Source of the DNA: NZ13-RE01 sp049718665
GTDB taxonomy: Bacteria > Dictyoglomota > Dictyoglomia > Dictyoglomales > Dictyoglomaceae
Direction: 5' to 3'
DNA: 43,166 bases
NCBI GenBank assembly: GCA_049718665.1
Contig: JBNARO010000015.1
Span: forward strand, 1 to 43,166
Numbering within the stretch: the first letter of the stretch is position 1; each line of letters opens with the position of its first letter. Shown here one piece after another: positions 31,408 to 40,486 of this stretch. The translations under genes were made by a program, and so were the position numbers. The notes beneath the pieces are model-generated. The model searched no databases. It was given only the letters and a program-made list of their open reading frames with translations, and was not told the DNA's origin.

Positions 31408-33270
31408 TTATTTTATTTCTACTTCATCGGCAAATTGACTCATATAAAGGCGATAATAAAAACCTTTCTTTCTAATAAGCTCCTCATGACTTCCCATCTC
31501 TATTATTTCCCCATTGTTTATCACCAAAATCATGTCAGCATTTTTTACTGTAGACAGTCTATGAGCTATCACAAAACTCGTTCTTCCTGACATTAAATTT
31601 AACATAGCTTTTTGTATATATTTTTCTGTAACCGTATCCACATTACTGGTAGCCTCATCAAGAATCAAAATCTTAGGATCTGCAAGAATAGCCCTCGCAA
31701 TAGCAATAAGCTGTCTTTGCCCTTGACTAAGACCCCCTCCATCTTCAGAGAGCACTGTATCATAGCCCTGGGGAAGTTTAATTATAAAGTCATGGGCATG
31801 AGCCAATTTTGCCGCTTCTTCAACCTCCTCATCGGTAGCAGAAAGTCTCCCATATCTTATATTTTCCCTAATTGTTGTAGAAAAGAGGAGAGTATCTTGA
31901 AGAACAATCCCCAAAAATTCCCTTAAGTTCTTTCTTCTTATTCTTCTAATATCTATTCCATCAATTAAAATCTCACCATCATCCACATCGTAAAATCTTG
32001 CCACCAAACTCGCAATTGTAGTTTTTCCTGCCCCAGTAGGTCCAACAAGAGCAAAAACTTCTCCTGGTTTTACATGAAAACTCACATTTTTTATTACAGG
32101 ATTACCTTTAACATAAGAAAACCAAACATTCTTAAACTCCACTTCACCTTTAATATCCTTAAGCTCTATTGCTCCATCCATGACATCCTTCTCATCTTCT
32201 TCATCCATAACCTCAAAAATTCTCTCAGCACTCGCAATAGCAGACTGAATCATATTGTATTGGTTAGCAAGCTCATTTATAGGTCTTGTAAATTGCCTTG
32301 AGTAGTTAATAAAAACTGTAATATCTCCTATTGTAATTAATCTTCTATAAGCAAAAAAACCTCCTACTCCAGCTATAATTGCAAATCCTAAGTTATTTAA
32401 AAGGTTCATTAGAGGACCTATAGAACCAGAAAATATTTGAGCTCTTATACCAACTTGAGTAAGATCATTATTCACTTCTTCAAATTTTTTAATCTCCTTT
32501 TCCTCTCTACCAAATATTCTAATTACCTTTAAGCCCGAAATATCCTCTTCTATGATTCCATTTAACTTTCCAAGAAGAGTCTGATTAGCATAAAAATAAT
32601 TTCGAGTCCTTTTTGAGATAAAGTCAGTTAAAAATACAGTCAATGGAATAGTTATTAAACTTACAAAGGTCATAGGAATACTTATTCTAAGCATCATAAT
32701 TACTATGCCAATTAGAGTAGTAATAGCAGAGAAAAATTGTATCACACTGTTAGACAAAACCATACTAAGGTTATCAATATCATTGGTTATCCTACTCATT
32801 AGGTCTCCGTAAGGGCGAAGATCAAAAAATTTAACAGGCAAAGAATGAAATTTGTTGAATAAATCGCTTCTTAATGTGAATACTAACTTTTGAGTAGTTT
32901 TCAACATTATATAACCTTGAAGCCAGGCAAGAAAAGAAGATAAAAGATAAATTCCTCCAAGAAGGATGAGAAAATTAAGAAAGCCTGCAAATTTCTTAGG
33001 TAGTATATACAAATCTATGGCACGACCTATAAGGTAGGGACCAATTATACCTAAAACCGAGGAGATAAATACCAATAAAAATGAGAAGACAAATCCCCAT
33101 TTATAGAGACTTATATATTTTAATAACTTCTTCAATGTGCCCAAAGGATCTTTTATTTCAATCTTTTCAAAACTAAACCGAGGACCTCCCCTCCCAGGAC
33201 CACCGAAAGGTCTCGGACCAAAACCTCTCTGAGGAATTTGGCTTCTTAAAGTTCTATCATCTCTACGCAT
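31408..33270 (-). CDS. ABC exporter half-transporter, subunit with intact catalytic site
   Basis: A 620-residue fusion of a six-helix exporter domain (about residues 50-340) and an ATPase domain. Walker A is GPTGAGKTT, the signature LSQGQRQ, Walker B KILILDEATSNVD with catalytic Glu, and the switch histidine is in IAHRLS. The N-terminus has a Gly/Pro/Arg-rich lead (PFGGPGRGGPR). It overlaps the partner gene by 8 bases. In the heterodimeric exporters of the TM287/TM288 and LmrCD type this would be the catalytic partner. It probably exports drugs, lipids or peptides. Confidence 0.93.
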   Translation of the reverse strand: MRRDDRTLRSQIPQRGFGPRPFGGPGRGGPRFSFEKIEIKDPLGTLKKLLKYISLYKWGFVFSFLLVFISSVLGIIGPYLIGRAIDLYILPKKFAGFLNFLILLGGIYLLSSFLAWLQGYIMLKTTQKLVFTLRSDLFNKFHSLPVKFFDLRPYGDLMSRITNDIDNLSMVLSNSVIQFFSAITTLIGIVIMMLRISIPMTFVSLITIPLTVFLTDFISKRTRNYFYANQTLLGKLNGIIEEDISGLKVIRIFGREEKEIKKFEEVNNDLTQVGIRAQIFSGSIGPLMNLLNNLGFAIIAGVGGFFAYRRLITIGDITVFINYSRQFTRPINELANQYNMIQSAIASAERIFEVMDEEDEKDVMDGAIELKDIKGEVEFKNVWFSYVKGNPVIKNVSFHVKPGEVFALVGPTGAGKTTIASLVARFYDVDDGEILIDGIDIRRIRRKNLREFLGIVLQDTLLFSTTIRENIRYGRLSATDEEVEEAAKLAHAHDFIIKLPQGYDTVLSEDGGGLSQGQRQLIAIARAILADPKILILDEATSNVDTVTEKYIQKAMLNLMSGRTSFVIAHRLSTVKNADMILVINNGEIIEMGSHEELIRKKGFYYRLYMSQFADEVEIK

Positions 33271-34996
33271 GTTTTACTACCTCTTCATCTATTTGAGATC
33301 TATAAATCTCTTGATAAATAGGATTCTTCTCTAAAAGTTCATAATGAGTACCAAAACCTACAATTCTCCCTCTGTCAAGAATTATAATCTTATCAGCATT
33401 CATCATAGTACTTACCCTTTGAGCTATTAAGAAGGTAGTGCAATGCTTCATTATCTCCTTTAACCCTCTGATTATTTTTTGTTCTGTTACAAAATCTACC
33501 GCAGAAGTAGCATCATCCAGAATTAAAATCTTTGGTTTTTTGATAAGGGCTCTTGCAATAGCAATCCTCTGCTTTTGTCCCCCAGAAAGAGTCACCCCAC
33601 GCTCTCCAATTACTGTATCATATCCATTAGGAAGCCTTATTATAAAGTCATGAGCCTGAGCAATTTTGGCAGCTTCTATCACTTCTTCATCAGTAGCATC
33701 CTCTTTTCCCCAGCAAATGTTTTCTTTTATAGTTCCAGAGAACAAAATTATATCTTGGGGAACTATGGAAATAGCACTTCTTAAAACCCTCAAATTTATA
33801 TCCCTCACATCTCTACCATCTACAAGAATTCTTCCAGAAGTGGCATCATATAGCCTTGGAATAAGATTTACTAAGGTAGATTTTCCAGAACCCGTTGTAC
33901 CTATTATTCCTATAATCTCTCCAGCTTCAGCCTCAAAATCTATATCTATAAGTACAGGCTCCCTATCCTTGAAATAACTAAAATAAACATGTTCAAACTT
34001 AACCTTCCCGCTCTCTATAGATCTTGTATCACTCTCCTCTTTATCTTCAATGTCAATTTTCTCCTCAAGTACTTCTACCACTCTTGAAGCTGACGCTGAA
34101 GCCCTTGAGATAAACATCAAAATATTTCCAATCATCATTAAAGAAAAAAGAATCTGTCCCATATAGTTTATATAAGCCATCACCTCTCCAACTTGCATAT
34201 TTCCTCTTTCCACAAGAAGTCCTCCAAACCATAGCACAGCTAAAATGCTAAAATTCATAACCAGCATAAAGAGAGGCATGGCAATTATCATAAGCATAAG
34301 CGCTTTTATAATAGCATTCATCAAAGCAGTATTAGCATATTTAAATCTTTCCCTTTCATAATCTTCCCTTCTAAAAGCCCTTACTAATCTTATCCCAACT
34401 AAATTCTCTCTCACCACACTATTCACATAATCAATTCTTTTTTGTACTTCTGAAAACAAAGGAAAGCTTCTTTTCATAATAAACAAAAAGAGAGCAATAA
34501 GGACAGGAATTGATAATAAAAATATGAAAGAAAGATTTTTATTTAGGGATATAGCCATAATTATCCCACCAATAAAAAGTAAAGGCGCTCTTACCATTAT
34601 TCTTAAAGCCATCATGACAAGGGTCTGAAGCTGGGTTACATCATTGGTGAGACGTGTAATAAGAGAAGATGATTTAAATTTATCAATACTATGAAAGGAA
34701 AGTTTTTGAACCTTTTTAAATAACTCATTTCTTAAATCCTTACCAAAATTCTGACTTGCAATAGAAGAAAAAATGGTACAGCCAACACCTCCAATCATAC
34801 CTATCATAGCAATACCTAACATAATAAGTCCTGTGTTAAGAATAACTTGAAAATTATTTTTCAAAATTCCTTGGTCTACAATTTTAGCAAGCAAATTAGG
34901 CTGATAAAGATCACAAATAACTTCCACAAGCATTAAAAGAGGTGCAAGAATAACTGCATAAGTATAAGGTTTTAAAAACTTCAAAAGTTTTCTCAT
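33263..34996 (-). CDS. ABC exporter half-transporter, subunit with degenerate catalytic site
   Basis: A 577-residue six-helix exporter domain plus ATPase domain. Walker A is GTTGSGKST, signature LSGGQKQ, and Walker B ILILDDATSAVD: the catalytic glutamate is replaced by aspartate, and the switch region reads LIAQRVS with Gln for His. This is the degenerate-site half of a heterodimeric exporter, while the gene downstream carries the consensus residues. It starts 4 bases after the marR-like stop, and the two exporter genes and marR form one operon. Confidence 0.93.
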   Translation of the reverse strand: MRKLLKFLKPYTYAVILAPLLMLVEVICDLYQPNLLAKIVDQGILKNNFQVILNTGLIMLGIAMIGMIGGVGCTIFSSIASQNFGKDLRNELFKKVQKLSFHSIDKFKSSSLITRLTNDVTQLQTLVMMALRIMVRAPLLFIGGIIMAISLNKNLSFIFLLSIPVLIALFLFIMKRSFPLFSEVQKRIDYVNSVVRENLVGIRLVRAFRREDYERERFKYANTALMNAIIKALMLMIIAMPLFMLVMNFSILAVLWFGGLLVERGNMQVGEVMAYINYMGQILFSLMMIGNILMFISRASASASRVVEVLEEKIDIEDKEESDTRSIESGKVKFEHVYFSYFKDREPVLIDIDFEAEAGEIIGIIGTTGSGKSTLVNLIPRLYDATSGRILVDGRDVRDINLRVLRSAISIVPQDIILFSGTIKENICWGKEDATDEEVIEAAKIAQAHDFIIRLPNGYDTVIGERGVTLSGGQKQRIAIARALIKKPKILILDDATSAVDFVTEQKIIRGLKEIMKHCTTFLIAQRVSTMMNADKIIILDRGRIVGFGTHYELLEKNPIYQEIYRSQIDEEVVKHA

Positions 34997-35000
34997 ATTT

Positions 35001-35441
35001 TTACCCTTTTTCTTCGTTAAGTATTCTCAAATTATCTCTGATCCTTTCTAAATAATTTTTTAAAGTCTCTCTTTCCTCTTCTGTAAAGTTCCCAAAGCAT
35101 TCTTCTTCAAGCTGTTTATAAGTTTTCTTCAGTTTACAGATAAATTTTCTTCCCTCATCGGTAAGATAAACTCTCGAAAATCTCTTATCTTCTTCATCCC
35201 TTTTTGTGATTATCAAATCCCTTTTCTTCATCCTCCTTATCATTATGGCAACAGTAGAAGGCTTTATTTTCATTTTTTCTGCAATCTCCTTTTGGGTTAA
35301 GCCATCCCTTTCGGAAAGGAGAAGGAGCATAGGAGCTTGTCCTCGATAAAGTTTTAGACCGCTCAAAAGTTTTTCCCTTCTTATAAAATGCTCCCTTATT
35401 ACCTCTTTAAATACTCCATATAACTCAATACTTTTTTCCAT
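35001..35441 (-). CDS. MarR-family transcriptional regulator
   Basis: A 146-residue winged helix-turn-helix protein. DGLTQKEIAEKMKIKPSTVA is the recognition region, and RRMKKRDLIITKRDEEDKR the wing; SRVYLTDEGRKF follows the family pattern. A GGAGAAAAATTT ribosome binding site precedes the ATG at 35441. An 18-base-arm palindrome at 35455-35476 lies between the -10 element and this start. It probably represses itself and the exporter genes that follow within 5 bases, with release by the exported compound. Confidence 0.92.
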   Translation of the reverse strand: MEKSIELYGVFKEVIREHFIRREKLLSGLKLYRGQAPMLLLLSERDGLTQKEIAEKMKIKPSTVAIMIRRMKKRDLIITKRDEEDKRFSRVYLTDEGRKFICKLKKTYKQLEEECFGNFTEEERETLKNYLERIRDNLRILNEEKG

Positions 35442-35454
35442 AAATTTTTCTCCA

Positions 35455-35482
35455 AATAATTAGCTATCTAATTATTATACCA
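35455..35482 (-). promoter_or_regulatory. MarR operator palindrome with overlapping extended -10
   Basis: AATAATTAG (35455-35463), CTAT, CTAATTATT (35468-35476) is a perfect 9-base inverted repeat. On the minus strand an extended -10 element TGG TATAAT (35474-35482) overlaps its upstream end. This is a standard layout for MarR autoregulation. Confidence 0.75.
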
Positions 35483-35493
35483 TACCATAAATT

Positions 35494-36459
35494 TTACAAA
35501 GATATCAATCTTTTCTCTTCCGCTGATTTATACCAACCTTCTATTACCTTCATATCTTCTAAGCCATCTATCCCAGAGGTTCTGGGGTTCTTTCTCTCTT
35601 TTATAGCTTTCTCCATATCCTTTATCTCGGCCACATACTGATTTTCTCCATAAAAATTATAGAAGGTATAATTATTAAATTTCCTCAGTATTACTTTTCC
35701 ATCATATTCTTGATAAAGAGTATCAAGAACATATAGAATGCCCTCGTCTCCCCGTACCTCGAAAGAGACCGAAAGCATCGTATCGTAACTTGCATCTAAA
35801 AGAGCTATCATGCCATTATCAAAACGCGCTACCGCACCCGCATTCTGATCCACCTCATAACCATAATTCTCATTAATAGCTACAATCTCTTTAACCCTAT
35901 TATTTGGGAACCAAAAATGAAGAGTATTTATTACATGGACACCAATGTCCATGATAGCCCCACCACCCGCAAGATCCAAACTATATCTCCAAGCTTCTCT
36001 TTCCATATTCACAAAAGAAAAGCTTGCCTTTATAATTCCTACTCTACCCACAATATTTTCTTCAATAAGTTTTTTAGCACCTACATTGAAGGGATTGAAC
36101 CTACCCATATTAGCAATCCCAAGAACAACTTTATTTTTCTCACATTCTTCAACCATCTCCTCAGCCTCTCTCACACTTAGTGCCATAGGTTTTTCACAGA
36201 GGACATTAATCCCCTTCTTGGCACAGAGAATAGTTTGATCTTTGTGAAATTTATTTGGTGTAGCAATATAAACCACATCCACATTCTCTATATCCTCTAA
36301 GTGTGTGTATATCTTTGCCCGATATTTCTCGGCAAGATCCTTTGCCTTCTCGGTATTGGTGGTCACAATAGCAGTCAGTTGGGCTTCAGGAACCTGCTCT
36401 AAGGCAAGCAAAAACCTATTCCTCACAATTCTTCCCGTTCCAACTACTCCCCACTTCAT
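35494..36459 (-). CDS. Gfo/Idh/MocA-family sugar oxidoreductase
   Basis: A 321-residue NAD(P)-dependent oxidoreductase. The Rossmann start is MKWGVVGTGRIVRNRFL; the catalytic lysine is in LCEKPMALS and the conserved Asp-x-Gly-x-His in GGGAIMDIGVHVIN. The family includes myo-inositol dehydrogenase (IolG), glucose-fructose oxidoreductase and others; the substrate is not evident. An AAGGAGGT ribosome binding site precedes the ATG at 36459. It lies 14 bases after the GTPase gene and is probably co-transcribed. It could supply an IolG activity to the iol-like cluster, but that is speculative. Confidence 0.9.
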   Translation of the reverse strand: MKWGVVGTGRIVRNRFLLALEQVPEAQLTAIVTTNTEKAKDLAEKYRAKIYTHLEDIENVDVVYIATPNKFHKDQTILCAKKGINVLCEKPMALSVREAEEMVEECEKNKVVLGIANMGRFNPFNVGAKKLIEENIVGRVGIIKASFSFVNMEREAWRYSLDLAGGGAIMDIGVHVINTLHFWFPNNRVKEIVAINENYGYEVDQNAGAVARFDNGMIALLDASYDTMLSVSFEVRGDEGILYVLDTLYQEYDGKVILRKFNNYTFYNFYGENQYVAEIKDMEKAIKERKNPRTSGIDGLEDMKVIEGWYKSAEEKRLISL

Positions 36460-36473
36460 GAATTTCTACCTCC

Positions 36474-37292
36474 TTAAATATGAAATTCCAAAATATCCTC
36501 ATCCTTCACCTTATAATCCTTTTCCACAGGAAGCCCCTTAACAGACCCATCCTTGGTATAGAGCTTTGCAAACTTTAAATTCTTAGCAATATCTTTATGA
36601 ACCATCTCTGCCACATCCAAGACACTGCTTCCCCTTTCCAGGATATATGGTCTTGATAGATCGGGAGGATACCCAGGTTTTTTAGTATAAACCCCTACTA
36701 TATTGAGATTCTCAAAAATATTTTTCTTAATCTCTTCCATATTTATACCCTTTTCTGCAGATACAAAATACACGTTCAAATCTTTTTCTATTACTTCTAT
36801 CTCCTCTTTTCTCTCCTCAGGAGTAAAGATATCAATTTTATTCAAAATCACCATACCTCTATTTTCTTTAATAGGAGAATAGGAATCTCTATCAGGATTT
36901 TCCCTAACAAGCTTTATCTTCCTCCTTTCCAAAAGATCATTTATTTTCCCATACTCGTCCACTATAGAATCAAGATCCATACTTAAAAATAAAATTACCA
37001 GGTCTGCATTTCTTATCAAGTTGTACATCCATCCCTCAGACTCCTCCCAGAGGAGAGGAAGATCTATAAGCTGAATTTGGATATTTTCATAGGGTAACAT
37101 GCCTATTACAGGATTTATAGTTGTGAAAGGATATTCTGCCACAAGGCTTTCTACTCCTGTGAGAAGGGTAAAGAATTTAGATTTTCCTGTGTTGGGAGGT
37201 CCTATCAAGAGTACCTGCCCTGCTCCTTCCTTCTCAATATAATCAAACCCCCTTCTACCTCCCTTTTTAGATCTTTTTTCCGTCTCTTCCAT
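36474..37292 (-). CDS. DRG/Obg-type GTPase with TGS domain, N-terminus interrupted by a stop codon
   Basis: A 272-residue P-loop GTPase: G1 GPPNTGKSKF, G3 DLPLLWEESEG (usual DxPG altered), G4 ILNKID, and a C-terminal TGS domain (SRPYILERGSSVLDVAEMVH). Homologues begin with an N-terminal helical part ending in KHKGTDKM-like sequence. In this window that part (MLAILPKHKGTDKMKADLRR) is present in the same frame just upstream at 37299-37367, but a TAG at 37296-37298 separates it from the ATG at 37292, which has no clear ribosome binding site. The G domain and TGS domain are complete, so the protein may be made from an internal start. Such proteins bind ribosomes or RNA. Confidence 0.78.
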   Translation of the reverse strand: MEETEKRSKKGGRRGFDYIEKEGAGQVLLIGPPNTGKSKFFTLLTGVESLVAEYPFTTINPVIGMLPYENIQIQLIDLPLLWEESEGWMYNLIRNADLVILFLSMDLDSIVDEYGKINDLLERRKIKLVRENPDRDSYSPIKENRGMVILNKIDIFTPEERKEEIEVIEKDLNVYFVSAEKGINMEEIKKNIFENLNIVGVYTKKPGYPPDLSRPYILERGSSVLDVAEMVHKDIAKNLKFAKLYTKDGSVKGLPVEKDYKVKDEDILEFHI

Positions 37293-37376
37293 AAGCTAGG
37301 AAAGCTTTCTTCTCAAATCTGCCTTCATTTTATCGGTACCTTTATGTTTTGGCAGTATGGCAAGCATCTCTTTCAA
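37293..37376 (-). pseudogene. detached N-terminal segment of the TGS GTPase gene
   Basis: In frame with the GTPase, codons from the TTG at 37376 read LKEMLAILPKHKGTDKMKAD and then LRRKLS, stop (TAG, 37296-37298), LMEETEK. This matches the conserved N-terminal helical region of DRG-like GTPases, where LSK or similar would stand in place of LS-stop. A single base change (for example AAG to TAG) explains it. Further upstream the frame no longer resembles the family, so the 5-prime end is also lost or divergent. Confidence 0.65.
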
Positions 37377-37415
37377 GGTTCTATTTATAGTGATTATACA
37401 CCTAAAAATCTTCAA

Positions 37416-37456
37416 AAAAAGAATTGCCCCCATATGTACAAGGGGCAATTCTTTTT
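37416..37456 (-). terminator. intrinsic terminator after the peptidase gene
   Basis: AAAAAGAATTGCCCC (37416-37430) and GGGGCAATTCTTTTT (37442-37456) form a perfect 15-bp stem with an 11-base loop and T runs on both strands. It ends the peptidase transcript about 30 bases after the stop. Confidence 0.93.
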
Positions 37457-37485
37457 CTTTATCGTGACAGAGAGATAATAGCCTA

Positions 37486-40254
37486 TTAAAATCCCACTGT
37501 TATATATGAATAAAAATTGCCTAACTCATTGGGATTAGGAGTTCCTTGCCATATAGGGAAAGCATAACCTACGTAAAGACTGAAAGGTATATCTAAAAGG
37601 GTTGTAAATCCATACTTCATCTCAATCCCAATTCCCAAATTTAAGTTATCTTTTGAAATAAAACTTACATTATCCCATACACCACCAAATTCTAAGAAAG
37701 CATTAAAATCTAAATTCCTAAATATAAAGAGATTGAAAAATTTTAACTCTTGATCTCTAAGCAAAGGAAAATTCCAATTTGTAAAAAATGCCAATTTAAA
37801 CTTTCCTAAATAATTAGAGGTTAAAGATTTAAAATCATAAAGAGAAAGCATTTCTTTTAAGTCTGGATTGCCATTTATATATCCCACTTTGCCTTCTACA
37901 CTTAAATAACTTTGGGGGAAAATCAAAAAGTATTTTGTAAAATCCCCCTGTATCCTGTAAAAACTAAAGCCCATTGATGATAATGCCACCCTTAAGTCAA
38001 GACTACTTAAAAGAGCCTTTGAATAGTAGTTAGGTAAATTTTGTATACCAAAATCAATATAAATTTTATTATTCAATAGCTCATTATAAGTTAAAGAAAA
38101 GTTCATAACATAAGCTTTATCCCAATAATTTCCACTCAGTCCTGTATCAAACTTTTTCCAAATATTCTTTGTATAAGAGAGCCTTCCTGCAAATATATCA
38201 GGCTCTATCCACAAAAATTGCATCAATAAATTATCATCTTTTGGAAATCTATAAAGATAGGAAAACTTTAATCCTTTATATCCATTTTCAGAGAAGCCCT
38301 CAAGGGAAAGATGGAAATTAGTGGGATCATAAAACTCCGTATGGTAAGAGATATAAGTTATTTCTCCTGTGGAAAGATCAAGACTAAAAGACGGCACAGT
38401 ATCATAATAAAATACATAGGCATCTAAGGGTCTTTCTATTTTTGTAGTAAATATGGTTTTTCGAGGATACCAATTGTTAACTCTATTGGCATCTGGGATT
38501 TTTGAATCTGGGTCTATAACTGCACTTTTAAAAGAACTTTCTAATTCTACATCTACATATTCGCCTTTACCATCATATCTCACTCTTTTTGCGTCATTTA
38601 CTCCCCACACCTCCACATCCACAGGCATGGATATATCTCCATTATTTCTTATATACACCCTTACTAAATTCTTTCCATCTTTGTAGACATTTTCCACTTT
38701 ATATATTTCGTAATCTACCTTTCCTTTGGAATAGAACCAAGCATTAAAAAATCTATCATAGCTTAAACTCAATTTATTTTCTATAAACCTCTCTATATCC
38801 TCTGTTCTTACTACTCCAAATTTATAATTACTATAAATATCTCTGATTACTTCATCAAATTTTTCTTCTCCAATTTCAAAAGCCAAAGCTCTCAAAGCAA
38901 GATAGCTTTTATTATATATCTTATCGCTATACCCGTTTAAACAGCTATCCCAATACTCTTTTATTACCTCCTCATCCCAAGCATCTTTCAAATAATAGAG
39001 ATATGGAAGTTCTACTTCTATTTCTCGTAAATTAATATCACCTATAAGGTAATCCTTCAAAAGTTTTAAGAAATAATCATCGCCTAAATTGGGGAATAAA
39101 TTTCCTCCCTTTGATCCATATTTCCTCTCAAAATAGGTGACAGATAGATATTGAGCAAATCCCTCTGATATCCAGTTTTCCCTATCAAAATCCGTCCCTA
39201 CCCCTATTCCCCACCATAGATGCGCAAACTCATGAGCAACTAACCATTCTATTAACCTTTCCCATAAGAAAGGAGTTATAAGATCTGAAGAATAAAACAC
39301 ACTATTACCTAAAACCACAAAACCATCTGCAGTCATTCCCCAATATCCTGGTATCTGTCCTTCTATAATGTTAATTCTCTTATGCTCTGATGCTCCATAA
39401 AGGGCAGAGTAATAATCATAAATCTCTCTTCCCAAAGAAGCCAATATCCTTGCTTTATATTCTCTACCAGGATAATAATAAACATAGATTTCTGGATCTT
39501 TACTATCTGCTAACCTATAAATTTGATAATTTGGGCTTATAGCTATAGGAAGAGATCTTCTTGGAGATTTATTTGTTCCTATAACCCTTTTCCATTCTCC
39601 CTCTATCTCTTCTCTTACCTCATCCATACCTACAGCCACTTTATATTCCTTTGGTACTAAAAGCTCAAGATAAAAATTACTTGTTACAAGTCTTCCGCCC
39701 TTATCCCACTCATCTCCTATATAGAAAAGCTCATAGGGAAACCAACCGAATCTCCATATAAAAGCATTTTTACAATATGCCATATCACCAAAATAGGCTT
39801 GAGGAAATTTTGTAGAAAAGTATATAACAAGTTGAAAAGATTCTCTGGGAGATAACTTTTTCGGTAGCTTTACTTTCAGATAATTATCCTTTAGAGAATA
39901 ATTTTGAATAAGAATTTTTCCATCTTCCAAAGAATAATTTAAAGTATTCCCTGAAGTATCAGTAACATTCTTTACCTCGGTAAAGGCGGGATCAAAACCC
40001 TTTACATATTGAGAGTCCTGTATTACTGGATGAAGATAAGGATTCTTTTCCTTTAAAAGATTTGCGGGAAGATAGAAATAAATTTCAGAAAGCTCTTTAG
40101 CAGTATTATTTACATATTTTACTTCTACTCTTCCGCTAATTAATTTTTCCTTAGGTGAAAGCTGAGCATATACTTTGTAAGAGGAAACTTCTGCAAGAGA
40201 AATACTTATAAGATATAAGAAAACTATTAAAAACCAAATTAGAACTTTTTTCAT
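37486..40254 (-). CDS. M1-like metallopeptidase with C-terminal outer-membrane beta-barrel
   Basis: A 922-residue exported protein. Signal peptide MKKVLIWFLIVFLYLISISL (cleavage near residue 21). Residues 25-250 resemble the M1 N-terminal beta domain; the catalytic site is VAHEFAHLWWG (H341, E342, H345) with third ligand E364 in NWISEGFAQYL. The GxMEN aminopeptidase motif is absent: the equivalent region reads PGYWGMTADGFVVLG. From about residue 605 to the end the sequence shows alternating hydrophobic strands with many aromatic residues and ends in SYITVGF, as outer-membrane barrels do. It may therefore be anchored in the outer membrane with the protease outside or in the periplasm. A GAGGAG site precedes the ATG. 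Confidence 0.82.
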   Translation of the reverse strand: MKKVLIWFLIVFLYLISISLAEVSSYKVYAQLSPKEKLISGRVEVKYVNNTAKELSEIYFYLPANLLKEKNPYLHPVIQDSQYVKGFDPAFTEVKNVTDTSGNTLNYSLEDGKILIQNYSLKDNYLKVKLPKKLSPRESFQLVIYFSTKFPQAYFGDMAYCKNAFIWRFGWFPYELFYIGDEWDKGGRLVTSNFYLELLVPKEYKVAVGMDEVREEIEGEWKRVIGTNKSPRRSLPIAISPNYQIYRLADSKDPEIYVYYYPGREYKARILASLGREIYDYYSALYGASEHKRINIIEGQIPGYWGMTADGFVVLGNSVFYSSDLITPFLWERLIEWLVAHEFAHLWWGIGVGTDFDRENWISEGFAQYLSVTYFERKYGSKGGNLFPNLGDDYFLKLLKDYLIGDINLREIEVELPYLYYLKDAWDEEVIKEYWDSCLNGYSDKIYNKSYLALRALAFEIGEEKFDEVIRDIYSNYKFGVVRTEDIERFIENKLSLSYDRFFNAWFYSKGKVDYEIYKVENVYKDGKNLVRVYIRNNGDISMPVDVEVWGVNDAKRVRYDGKGEYVDVELESSFKSAVIDPDSKIPDANRVNNWYPRKTIFTTKIERPLDAYVFYYDTVPSFSLDLSTGEITYISYHTEFYDPTNFHLSLEGFSENGYKGLKFSYLYRFPKDDNLLMQFLWIEPDIFAGRLSYTKNIWKKFDTGLSGNYWDKAYVMNFSLTYNELLNNKIYIDFGIQNLPNYYSKALLSSLDLRVALSSMGFSFYRIQGDFTKYFLIFPQSYLSVEGKVGYINGNPDLKEMLSLYDFKSLTSNYLGKFKLAFFTNWNFPLLRDQELKFFNLFIFRNLDFNAFLEFGGVWDNVSFISKDNLNLGIGIEMKYGFTTLLDIPFSLYVGYAFPIWQGTPNPNELGNFYSYITVGF

Positions 40255-40260
40255 AATCTT

Positions 40261-40356
40261 TTACTCCTCACTAAAAACTATTTTACCTCTATTTCTTTTC
40301 TTAATTAAATCCATGATCTGAAGATATATTGGTATCTTTTCGTCAAAATCTACCAT
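40261..40356 (-). pseudogene. truncated GntR (YtrA-like) regulator remnant
   Basis: A 31-codon ORF with an ideal ribosome binding site (AAAGGAGGTG). It begins MVDFDEKIPIYLQIMDLIKK, the typical first helix region of YtrA-type GntR regulators, and then diverges (RNRGKIVFSEE) and stops before the helix-turn-helix. Its last codons GAG GAG form the ribosome binding site of the peptidase gene, whose ATG follows the stop by 6 bases, so the remnant may now act as a translationally coupled leader peptide. An operator-like palindrome lies upstream at 40384-40403. Confidence 0.65.
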
Positions 40357-40383
40357 TATTCACCTCCTTTCATTATGTATTAC

Positions 40384-40403
40384 TGTATTAGTTAAATAAT
40401 ACA
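40384..40403. promoter_or_regulatory. YtrA-type operator palindrome upstream of the GntR remnant
   Basis: TGTATTA (40384-40390), GTTAAA, TAATACA (40397-40403) is a perfect 7-base inverted repeat. On the minus strand it covers the region of a weak -10 (TAATAC), with TTGTCA at 40407-40412 as -35. GntR/YtrA repressors bind sites of this kind; the local regulator gene is truncated. Confidence 0.55.
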
Positions 40404-40486
40404 CTATGACAAAAAAATTTGTCGAGAGAATATGATAAAAATATTTAGAAGTTAAAATTTTTCCTATCTGGATGGATTACTGATAA

